A program made the position numbers and the translations under genes. Below the pieces are notes generated by a model. It saw only the letters and a list, made by a program, of their open reading frames with translations. It was not told the DNA's origin and made no database searches. From Heterodera schachtii (Eukaryota; Nematoda; Chromadorea; Rhabditida; Heteroderidae): a stretch of DNA of 64,000 nucleotides. Of this stretch, positions 22,601 through 31,699 are shown piece after piece; within the stretch, counting starts at the first letter, position 1, and each line of letters begins with the position of its first letter. The stretch lies in the NCBI GenBank assembly GCA_023374025.1, contig SIJG01000142.1, positions 216,238 through 280,237 of the forward strand, in the 5' to 3' direction.

Positions 22601-24431
22601 TTCGAGTGTTTTCCCTTTTCTGGTGCTTGGCTTTGCTGTGCCGAAGACATTGCCCGCCATGAGACAAAGAATTGGATGGAAGCCGAAGGACGGACAGGGA
22701 CGGGGGAAGACATCATAATTTCATCCCATATTGGCGCTACAAACCCAACAGATCTGTTTGAATTGACCTACGAAACGGGTGGGCATTCAATTTTCTTAAT
22801 TGACACTCAACCTCCTTAATTAGCACTCAATTTTCTCAATTAGCACTTAATTTTCTTAGTTAGTACTCAAATTTTATTAATTTGCGTTCATTGGCCAGCC
22901 GAGGCAAATGGGAAAGGAACTAACTAGCTCGTTTTTGGCCAAATTTTACAAAAAATTTCACAAATTTCCACGGCTGTGTTTTTAGCCACATAAATTTCAT
23001 GTTCCTCTCCTATTTTTCTTCTTAACCCTTTATTTATTAAACTTTCAACTAGGAATTTTGTTAAATTTCTAGGCGGTGCTGTGCTCGTGCCTTCCGCAGG
23101 CTGTCCCCAAAACATCAATTGGAACCCGGGCAGAAACCCAAAATTACGCCTTTTTTGCCACCATCCCCTGACTGGAAACAAATTCCCTTGCAAGTGTTTT
23201 GACGAAGAGGAGAACTGTGCGCCAATTTCCAATGCAAATTTGGAATGTGAAGTGTTAATTGTAAAAGAAAAAAAAATTAATTTTTTCATAAATATTATCT
23301 GAAAGGAGTTAATTAATATAAATTTAAAATTAAATTTTAAATGAGAGGAAAAAAGTTTTAAATTTTCAGCTCAACGGGCATTACCGTGAAATGAAGGGAG
23401 AGAACGAGAACAGCAATTTTGCCTTTGAATGCTTGGCAAGTGTTTTTTTCATTAGTGGTTGTGAATTTATTGATTTTTTTTTTGATTAAAACAACATTTT
23501 TGTCAAAAATTATGCCGAAAAAAAGAATTGTACAAAAAATTTTAAATTAAATATTGTGAAGAAATTTTTTCAATTACCTAATTGTTTTTGCCGGCAATGG
23601 TGTGGAATTGCGGTCCCGACGAAAAAAAATGTTAAAAATTTCGCAAGTATTTTTTCTAGGCTTAAAAAATGTGCTGATAACGAATCTGAACTCAGATTTT
23701 GAAAATTGATGATTTTTATCTATGCTTTTTCATCAATTACTTGATTTTTTTTCAAAAATTTTAAGAAAATTAGTCAGGCGTAAAACTCATATACAGATGT
23801 TGTAGAGCCTAAAAAGAGCTTTCGAATGAGCTATTGAATGTATGGAAACGTCAAGTTTTCAATTTTTTACAATTTAGAGCTCAGATTCATGATCAGAGTT
23901 TTTTTTAACCCCAAATTCTTTGCTAAACTTTTTTTTAAATAATTTAAACAATCGACAAAAATCAAGTAGTTGATGAAAAATCATAGATAAAAATCATTGA
24001 TTTTCAAAACCTGAGCTCAGATTCGTTATCAGCGCATTTTTTAAGCCTAGAAAAAATATTTGCGAAATTTTTAACATTTTTTTTCGTCGGGACAGCAATT
24101 CCACACCATTGCCTTTTTGCCATAATTTTTATATGTTTAAAAACTTTTTCATAATTCAGAAATAAATTCACATAATTAATCACTCACTTAATTAATATTA
24201 ATCACTCACTTACTTCCCCCCCCCCGCCCCAATTAACAGAAACGCCAAGGAGACGCAGCGCCATTTTGGGCATATTGGAACGACAAAAACAGCAATGTGC
24301 CAATTCACATTGACGATTTGCAATGTTTGCGTTATGAAGATGTGGGCATTGATGGACCGCCAAAAGAAACGACGGTCGATTATTTGCTGATGAAGCGCAT
24401 TCATTACAACCGCCACCATTTTGGTCCATGA
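19655..24431 (+). CDS. astacin-family zinc metalloprotease with EGF-like and CUB domains
   Basis: Thirteen exons in consistent phase: 19655-19759, 20112-20222, 20277-20334, 21148-21286, 21452-21538, 21602-21705, 21802-21908, 21951-22067, 22242-22363, 22442-22778, 23073-23251, 23370-23435, 24240-24431; about 573 residues. The order is a propeptide, a basic cleavage site (RRRQKRQ), and the protease with HELLHAIGIHHEHQR (three zinc-binding His plus the catalytic Glu) and Met-turn SVMHYRT. Then come an EGF-like module (CQNGG, CLCPVGFGGIHC), a CUB-like domain (C, W-R-I, WLCC) and a Cys-containing C-terminal region. This is the layout of nematode NAS proteases, which are secreted and cleave cuticle or other extracellular proteins. 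The signal-peptide exon was not found. Two introns need GC donors (22364, 23436). Introns carry two foldback elements. Confidence 0.85.
20599..21122. mobile_element. foldback element with stutter arms, word GCCGAAATC(A/C)C
   Basis: It lies in the third intron of the astacin gene. Left arm 20605-20725 repeats GCCGAAATCCCGCC and GACAAAATCACGCC; right arm 20980-21115 is its inverse. The AT-rich centre is itself inverted (AATCTTAGAAAATTTTTT against AAAAAATTTTCTAAGATT). It combines the foldback and the stutter architectures in one element. Confidence 0.75.
23593..24113. mobile_element. foldback element, 521 bp (copy 1 of the 61.3 kb family)
   Basis: It lies in the last intron of the astacin gene. 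The ends GGCAATGGTGTGGAATTG and CAATTCCACACCATTGCC (with small gaps) are inverted, and the arms continue for about 160 bases through TTTTTTCTAGGCTTAAAAAA and TCTGAACTCAGATTTTG. A second copy at 61344-61998 shares the centre in reverse orientation. No coding capacity. Confidence 0.8.
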
Positions 24432-24557
24432 AAGGCGAACGGAAGGAAAAGCATTGGGCAGCGAGTGGCGCCAAATTTACATTGAAAAGATAATGCCAAA
24501 AAATCACTGTTTGTATGGAAAAAATTGCACTTACAAATTATCAATTAAAAGTGGAAA

Positions 24558-24563
24558 AATAAA
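24558..24563 (+). promoter_or_regulatory. poly(A) signal of the astacin gene
   Basis: AATAAA lies 127 bases after the astacin stop codon and is the first canonical signal downstream. A C-run of about 17 bases follows at 24622-24638. Confidence 0.5.
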
Positions 24564-24774
24564 ATGTTAAGAACACATAAAATGGCAGTCTGACTTTCAA
24601 ATTTTGCATAAAATTGCAATTCCCCCCCCCCCCCCCCCTCTAAAAAACTCGAAGGACTTATGCAAAAGTGAGTTTTCAAAAATGGCATTTAAAAATAAAA
24701 AAATTTAATTAGGCGACATAAAGGCAACAAATTTCGTAAAACCTCATCCAATAACATCATTGATGGCTTTTAAT

Positions 24775-25735
24775 GGGACCGGGCCGGGAATTCCCGGTCA
24801 TCCGAGGTCCCGGTCCCGGTTCCCGGTCCCGGATTTTGAAAAGCTCAGGTCCCGGTCCCGGTCCCGGTAGGGCAACCGGGAACCGGGAAAAACAAGCACT
24901 GGTAAGAATGGGGGTCTGAGTGGAAAATTAGTGATGAAAATTTGAGTCAAAGGAAAAAATTTAAAAAAATATGAAATATATTCTTTGAAAGTGACACTAA
25001 TATTTGTCAAAATGGCCTAGTGGCTAGTCTCCTTGACTTTTGTTTTCTTCTTTCCCCTGGTTCAATCCCTCTACAGAAATATAAAATATTTTCAATTTTC
25101 TTTTTGTATACTCATGGTTTTCCTATCGACAAAATATGATTTCTCATAGTTTTTTTTTATTTATACATATTTTACTTTTTTTTAAATGAAAATACGTACA
25201 AATTGAGCCTATTAAATCCAAAAAACATGCTTTTTTTTAATAATCTGTTAACAAATTGGACTCAAATTTTCAAAATTTTCCCCGGCGGCGCCTATCGGCA
25301 CCGCCGGACCCATTTCTTTCACAAAAGTTTTTTGAAAAAGCGCGCCGAAAGAATGTGATGTGAAAAGCAAATATTAATTTATAATAACATTCGATCATTT
25401 AGTCCAAAAAATGATTATTTTTTTGAAATAATTAAAGAAATTTGTTTGAAAATTTTCATTAATTTAATTTAGCTTTTACTTTTGGATTTTATTAAATAAA
25501 AAACAAAATAAAAATTTAATATTGTATTATTTTCAGTTGAAAAAAATTAAAATTTGAATTTTTTTAAAAAATTTTTGAATTTTTTTGAATTTTTAAAAAT
25601 TCCCGGTTGGTCCCGGTTCCCGGTCCCGGTCCCGAAAAAAAATGGAGGTCCCGGTCCCGGTCCCGGCTTCTCAGGTCCCGGCAAGTCCCGGTCCCGGTTT
25701 TGCCCAAAATTCCCGGTCCCGCTTCACTCTACTTT
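24775..25735 (+). mobile_element. composite element: stutter, SINE, GC hairpin, stutter
   Basis: The clearest composite in the window. Stutter words GGTCCCGGTCCC run to 24895. Then comes GCACTGGTAAGAATGGGGGT, an A-box-like TGGCCTAGTGGCTAGTC (25013-25029), a B-box-like GGTTCAATCC (25069-25078) and the GC hairpin at 25282-25307 with its AAAAAGCGCGCCG tail. At 25595-25725 the same CCCGGTCCCGGT stutter resumes and ends CCCGCTTCACTCTAC. This could be a SINE inserted into a stutter element or one composite unit; the same junction at 10.38 kb with a different stutter word favours the latter. Confidence 0.65.
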
Positions 25736-25799
25736 TAATTTGTTTCCTTACATTTAAGCCGGTTTTGAACCAAAAAAGCGAAAACTAGAAAAATTTAAA

Positions 25800-26100
25800 G
25801 TTTCCACTTTTTTTATTCGAATTTGGGTTCAAGGTTCGAATTGGTCCAAATGGATGTATGAATCGGATTCTCCGACCGTAAAAACCCCTAAAATGACTTG
25901 CTTCGAGAAAAAAAGGGATACCTAACAAATAAGTACCAAAAAATTATTTCATACAAAAACCATTCTGGTTGAATTTTTTCACTTTACATTTTTGGTTTTT
26001 TGGGTCTTGGTCTCGAGTCTCGTGGTCAACTCTCGGTCTCGGCTAAGTTCTCAAGTCTCCTGCTGCTGAGAATTTTGACCCTCGAGCAGCCCTAGAGCTT
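25800..26100. repeat. stutter-like repeat, words GGTCTCGAGTCTCG and TTCGAA
   Basis: TTCGAATTTGGGTTCAAGG words at 25815-25845, then TTGGTCTCGAGTCTCGTGG and CTCGGTCTCGG words at 26005-26045, ending CTCGAGCAGCCCTAGAGC. The same CTCGAGACC word makes up larger blocks at 30.4, 31.5 and 38.5 kb. Confidence 0.45.
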
Positions 26101-26254
26101 AGAAATTTCCCTGGCTCACCGCCATAAAATCCATTCATTCATCATCCAAATACAATACAAATGATAAAATGAAAATATGTCTCCCCCGAATTTTTTCCCA
26201 TTCCCATCCTTTTCATTTCTTCAAAACGTCCCCGTCATTCCTCAACCACCAAAC

Positions 26255-26870
26255 ATTCATTTTCAGTCAGTCAGTCAGTCATCCTTCGTCCACCCCTCCC
26301 CCCTCCCCCGTACATTCTCATCCATTCATAAAAATGGTGTGGTGCGGAATTTATTGATCGTCCGTGGATCCGTCCGTCCGCCGTCCGTCCGTCCGTCCGG
26401 CGCGGCGGCGGCGGTGTCCGTGCGAGGCCGCGATGAGCAGTGAGTGCCCTGCTCTGTTGCTGGAGTGGTGCTGCTGCTGGTGGTGGTGATTTTGATGTGT
26501 GTTGTGTGCGGAAAATGAAGATGATGAACGGCGAAAGTATTGGGACTGAAACGGCCGGGCGCTTCTTGGAGTTGGTCGATCGTCGTTTCAGTTGGTTTTT
26601 GGGCCCGAAAAGCCAAAAATTTGAATTTTTTAGAAAATTTTTTATCCCCCCCCCCCTCTCGGACATATGCACTTCTAAGAAAGTACGACCCCAAATCTCC
26701 TGCTCTCGGTCCCAGACATTTACGGGCTCATCCATCCTTCGGCGGGACGCAATCGACCAGATACCAAATTCACCGACGGTCCCCCATGGTTGAGTGGTGC
26801 CCCCCCCCCCCCGCTTTTTGAGTGGGTGGTGAAATGGGGGACCGGCCCGCGGGAGGGGGAAGGAGAATGA
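26255..26870. repeat. GC-rich tract with (CAGT)n and (CCGT)n microsatellites
   Basis: CAGTCAGTCAGTCAGT lies near 26264 and CCGTCCGTCCGTCCGTCC near 26380-26400, followed by GGCGGCGGCGG. Open frames on both strands are long but consist of simple-sequence residues (Ser, Pro, Arg, Gly). I see no domain and no convincing exon. Confidence 0.55.
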
Positions 26871-26894
26871 GGGAGGGATGAGTCATCGCCGCAG

Positions 26895-27765
26895 CGCCAA
26901 TCTCTGTGCCCCCCCCATCCACATCCCCCACCCTCACCTCTACCCCTCGGTGGAGGAGGGGGGTCATTTGCAACAATTTCTGGCTGCTCTGGTCCCCTTT
27001 CATCTCCCTCAAAAGGCTTGTCGGTGTTCCGCTCCTCCTCCCCTCTCTCGCCCTCCGCTTTCTTCCCTTCCTCTCCTCCTCCCGCCCTCTCTCGCCCTCC
27101 TCTCTCTTCCTTCCCTCATCTCTCTTGCCATCTCCCGCCCTCCGCTTTCTTCCCTCTCCCGCCCTCCGCTCTCTTTCCTTTCTCTCCTCCTCCCCTCTCT
27201 CGTCCTCCCCTCTCCTCTTCTCTCCCGCCCTCCGCTTTCTTCACTTCCTCTCCTCCTCCCGCCCGCTCTCGCCCTCCCTCCCCTCAACACCTTCCGTAGG
27301 GGGGAGGGTCATTTGCAACAATTTCTGGTCCCCCATCTCCTCTCACTCAAAAAGGTGTTCCGCTCCCGCTTTCTTCTCTCCCCTCAACCCCACGACGGTG
27401 GGGAATCATTTTCAATAATTTCGGCGGGTCCCCTTTCCTCTCCCCTCCCTTCCCTTCCCTCCCATTCCCTTCTCTCTCTACTCCTCTGCCTTTCTCTCTC
27501 CCCTCTTCCGCCCTCCCTTCAATCTATCGATGGGGGGGGGGGGGTCATTTGTAAATTTTTGTTCCCCTCCCCTCTCCTCCGCTCCCCAACCCCCCGCGGG
27601 GGTCATTTGCAATTCAATCCCTGTCTCCTCCTCATCTCCCATCAATGCCGCAGAGAGTTCGCTTCGCAACTCTTGGAGGTCGGTCATTCGATCTGTCTTC
27701 TCCACCCTCCCCTCCCACTCCTCCTCGCTCACTTCCCGTCCTCTCTCCCACCCTAAGGCCTAGGG
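26895..27765. repeat. pyrimidine-rich minisatellite
   Basis: Almost purine-free plus strand with repeated CCCGCCCTCCGCTTTCTTC and TCTCCTCCTCCC blocks. A longer unit starting GGGGGTCATTTGCAACAATT recurs at 26958, 27305 and, diverged, 27400, 27540 and 27598. The 292-codon open frame across it is Ser/Leu/Pro only and is not a gene call. Confidence 0.75.
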
Positions 27766-27769
27766 ATTT

Positions 27770-28890
27770 GCGAGAGTTTCGGCTCTCGACTGTCGGATTT
27801 CTTAGGATTTTGTTATTTCTCGATCCCGAACCTCTTTCCGGCTCCAAGGCGCTCATCCCTACGCTCAGGGTTTTTTTTTTAATTAGTTCAACCATTGCAG
27901 CAGCAATATCAGTGTCCACCCCGCCCCCCGCTTTTATCCTCCCTCCCTGCTGCCCCCCCCGGCATTTTTTAATGCTTTTTCCCGCTTTTGCTTTCCGATC
28001 GATCAGACTCAGACAGCTATGAGGTGCCACTCAAAAAACAACTTTTAAATTAATTGCCATTGCTTTTTGTTCTTCGGCTTTTCCTATGTTTTTCCCCGCT
28101 TGGCGTTTATCGATGAGTTTGGAGTTCTGTTATTGCTTTCATTAAAACAGCTTATTCAATTTTTTAAAATACTATTTCAACAAAAAAATTTAATTTCAAT
28201 TATTTTAAATTAAAAAAAAATTCCCCTAATATTTGTCATCATTATGCCATTTTGTATTGTTTTCCAAATTCCATTGCCTCAAATTTTTTTTCCGTGAGTC
28301 ACGTGCAAAAATTTGTGGTGTGTCAATGCTCTTTGTCTTACACAAAATTTTAAAATTCCAAGCCCTCTAAAATTTATGGAGTTCAAATTCAAATTCCGAG
28401 GAAACCAACCCACCCAACAAAAAAATTCGGAATTCCAAGACTATCAAAAATTCTGGCGATTCGAAAACAGAATTTTTTTGCCCGAGTTCCGTCATGAAAA
28501 TTATTTTTCTAATAAAATTTCCCCCATTTTACCAATTTGACTCCAAAATGGCAAAATTTGTTCTTTTTTGGAGAAAAATTACTACAAATTCTTTCTCTAA
28601 AGAGTTCCAAGGCCTACGAAATTTCCTGAAATTTAAAAATTCAGTCCCATCCCAATTTGTTTTGTTTGTTTATTCTCTCTATTCTTTCTTTCTCTCCGTT
28701 TTCCCATCTGTTGGCGCCATTCGCCCGCCGGGGACAACACCCATTTTTATAGAATAAGTATAAAATAAACATTCATTTTGTTTTATGTGTATGTGTTCTG
28801 CTGCTTCACTGCTCTGCCCTCTCTATCTGTGAAATGTTCCCACATTTTAGATTTATATTCATTCATCCGGTACTGAACCGGAACAGGGAC
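27770..28890. other. spacer without a recognised gene
   Basis: Mixed composition, AT-rich after 28050. Short open frames occur, but without domain, signal peptide or paired splice signals. Confidence 0.35.
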
Positions 28891-28899
28891 ATTGGGGGA

Positions 28900-29220
28900 C
28901 GGAAATTTCTCGAGACTAGACCCAGGAATATGGGAAAATTTTGTTTTTGGAACTTGGACTGAAAAAGACCGGAAAACTTCTTGGGACTCGACCAAGGATC
29001 ACAGAGAAATTTTGTTGTTGGAACGTGGGGGCTTAAAAAAGCCGGGAAATTTCTCGAGACTGGGCCCAGGAATGTGGGAAATTTTAAGCCCGGAAAACTT
29101 CTCGGGACTCGACCAAGGATCACAGAGAAATTTTGTTGTTGGAACGTGGGGGCTTAAAAAAGCCGGCAAATTTCTCGAGACTGGGCCCAGGAACACGGGA
29201 AAATTTTGTTTTGGATTCAA
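28900..29220. repeat. imperfect tandem repeat, units of 121-144 bp
   Basis: The phrase TTTCTCGAGACTGGGCCCAGG recurs at 28907, 29051 and 29172 with variants. Between are CTCGGGACTCGACCAAGG, CACAGAGAAATTTTGTTGTT and GGAACGTGGGGGC. About 2.5 units. The CTCGAGAC word links it to the CTCGAGACC stutter repeats. Confidence 0.75.
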
Positions 29221-29229
29221 ACGACCTCT

Positions 29230-30340
29230 TTCTCAAGTGATGGAGGGGGGGGGGAGGTCAATTTAACAGGAAAACCAATATGTATTGTCTAAAGTTGAAA
29301 AATTTTTCGAGAATTTTTTTGTTTCCATCCCAAATTAATTAATTTCTCACAACATCACAGTTTTGGGGTTGCCTCTCAACCAATATTTTGCACGACAACA
29401 CAACTGTAGGGGGTCAATTACACTAATTACCACTAATTTATATATATTATGTGAGTTTTATGCGCAAAAATGGGCGTTGGCCCGAGGGGAGAGGCTTTGT
29501 TGTTGTGAAGGACTGAGTTGGCCGGCGGGGCCCAAATTGTCGTCGTGTCCCACAAGCACCTGCGAGTGAGCGTGCGCGCGAGAGTTGTTGAGGTTGAGCT
29601 TTGGCGCTAGGTGCTGTGCTGCCCAAACAAATAACCCGCGCCCCCGGGGGTCACCGGCGGGAGGGGTCATCGTCATTACTATTCATCGTCATTAGCGCCA
29701 TCGCGTTTCCCGTCCCCATACAATCGCATAAATTATTTTCCCCCGAGTCCCCCGTACCCATTCCACCCGCGCCACCCCCTCCCGGCGCGCTGGGGGCACA
29801 ATTTTGAGTTGGTTGCCTATGGGGCGGGAGGGGAACGATGGCGAGTCCATAAACAAAATATGGCCATCCACCACCATCCCATACCACCCTGGCCAATTCA
29901 TAAGCCGTCCCCCCCCCCGCCCCCGCCCGGGGGGATGCGGCGGTGCTTCCCCCGCTCCTTCTCCGGTTACCAGCACGCATAGAACGTATTTGTTGTGGTG
30001 GGATTGGGCGCGGCGGGGGGGGGGGGGGGGGTAAATGAGGGGGCAACGGAAGCGGGTGGGAAGCGGATGATGACCTCTGCTGGGGGGGGGAGGGCTTTTG
30101 GTGGCCAAATGCTGCTGCCTGCTGCTGGTGTTGGCCGGTCGGGTCAGGCCTGGCCGGGCCGTTGAATGCCCGTCCCTCTGCCGGTGACCCATTTCCGGCG
30201 GACGGAGGAACAGCGGCGGCGGCACAGATGCCAAATTTTCTTTCCCCCCCTTTTTTTTCTTTTTGCGATTTTAATTACCATTATGGTTGGCTGAAGCCCA
30301 CCATTCCATTCACACATCGTTGCGCTTATTTCTGTCTGCT
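29230..30340. other. GC-rich tract without a recognised gene
   Basis: Base composition is high in G and C with runs of 10 or more C or G (29904, 30014, 30080). Open frames of up to 180 codons on the minus strand are Pro/Gly/Arg rich and lack splice sites or domains. This could include untranslated exons or regulatory DNA, but nothing specific is visible. Confidence 0.35.
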
Positions 30341-30349
30341 TTGTGAGAA

Positions 30350-30565
30350 GCGAAATTTGTTCGAGACTCGAACTCGAGACCGAGTCTTGACCGTGCGATT
30401 CGAGACCAAGAATTCCCCTTAAAACTCGAGACATAGGCCGACCGATGCCTTTGTTGGTGTGTCGACTCTCGGTACCGAACCTTGACCCTGCGATTTGACC
30501 CCCTCCTCCAAGACTCATCTAGCTTGGGCCCTGAGATTCGAGACCGACCCCAAAAAATCTGACTC
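30350..30565. repeat. stutter repeat, word ACTCGAGACCGAG
   Basis: GAGACTCGAACTCGAGACCG, CCTTGACCCTGCGATT and TTCGAGACC words repeat over about 210 bases. The same words return at 31475-31665 with a GC hairpin between, and at 38465-38600. Confidence 0.6.
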
Positions 30566-30639
30566 AAAATCCGACATATTTTTTAAAATTAAATTTAAAA
30601 TTTCCCTTTTACAAAAAAAGCATCACCTATTGTTCTAAC

Positions 30640-31290
30640 GATGGCACTCATTTTGTATATCCTTTTGTTACGGCATTCTTCTGTGGAGGTGGCAAGCAAA
30701 TTTGACACACAAAATAATTTGTTGTCACCGCATTTTATTTCGCCTCCCACCCCATTTTGCCCTCCGTTTTTTTTTTGTTGCCTTTGGAATGCATTTTTAT
30801 GTGTACAATCACCGCCACCACCACCATCAGATCACCACCCAATTATTGTACAATACAAATACCACACAGAGCACAACACATTTCCTACCAAAAAATTTTT
30901 TTCCTTTTTTATACCTTTCCGAATTTTTCTGTTTTTTTTGTTGTTGCTTTTTCCGCCACCTCCCCCCAAGCGCGAAGCGGCGGCGACAGTGTCGCGTCGC
31001 CGCGTCATATGTCAAGGACAATCATCAGCGGCGGCACACTGTTGTATGTGCCGACGCCGCCGCGGCGACCGCCGGTGGTCGTCGGTCGATTTCCTTCCGC
31101 ACACACACACAAATTTTTGCATCCACCAATCCAATCATCTTTTCTCTCATCCTATCCCATCCCATCGGCCATCAATTTTCAACCATCTTTTCATCTTTCT
31201 GTTTGTACATATTGTATACAAAAGAGCAGAAGAGGGATCTCCTCATCCATCGGCGATTCATTTGGGCGTTGCAGTTAATTTTAAGCAATT
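30640..31290. other. spacer with open frames of doubtful coding value
   Basis: Three overlapping plus-strand frames of 170-220 codons run here. They are rich in Ser, His, Pro and Phe from pyrimidine skew. A GC-rich patch at 30960-31090 contains GCGGCGGCGAC and GCCGCCGCGGCGACCGCCGG. I do not call a gene. Confidence 0.3.
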
Positions 31291-31430
31291 TTCTTAACAA
31301 ATTGTATTAAATTTCCAAAATTTTCCCCAACGGCGCGCCTGACGGCACCGCCGGGCTTCCATTTTACCATTTTTTTTTTTGAAAAATTTGCCCCAAAATG
31401 GCAAAAAATAGTCATTGGCGAAAAATGGCG
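31290..31430 (+). repeat. GC-hairpin repeat family, copy at 31.3 kb
   Basis: TTAACAAATTG, then AAAATTTTCCCC, then a degenerate hairpin at 31329-31353 (CGGCGCGCC...GGCACCGCCG), then TTTTTGAAAAATTTGCCCC. It lies between two CTCGAGACC stutter blocks, as in other composites. Confidence 0.55.
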
Positions 31431-31474
31431 TTCTTCCCGGAGCTGAATTCAAATTTACAGACGACGTAACATTT

Positions 31475-31665
31475 TTAGTCTCGAGACCGATATTTAAGGC
31501 CCGAGACTCGAGGGCCGGTCATTTGAGACTTGATGCCCGAAACGTGATACCAAGAATTGAACATCGGCACTTCGGACCGAGACTAGGCCTCGAATATCGA
31601 GACCAAGACTTGACCCAGAGACAAAGAGAGACCCGAAAACCTGACACTTGAGGACTCCATACCGA
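31475..31665. repeat. stutter repeat, word GAGACCGAGACT (second half)
   Basis: TCTCGAGACCGATATT, CCCGAGACTCGAGGG and CGAATATCGAGACCAAGACT words over about 190 bases, the same set as at 30.4 kb. Confidence 0.6.
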
Positions 31666-31699
31666 GACTTAATTGCTGAAATAATTGACCAACTACCTA

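Noticed and set aside
26878..27756. 292-codon plus-strand open frame
   Set aside because: It follows a nearly purine-free minisatellite and encodes almost only Ser, Leu, Pro and Phe. Other frames are open as well, so the frame is a composition effect.
29651..30234. Minus-strand open frames of 131 and 180 codons in GC-rich DNA
   Set aside because: Overlapping frames of Pro/Gly/Arg-rich residues, no splice sites or domain, and stop-poor sequence is expected at this GC content.
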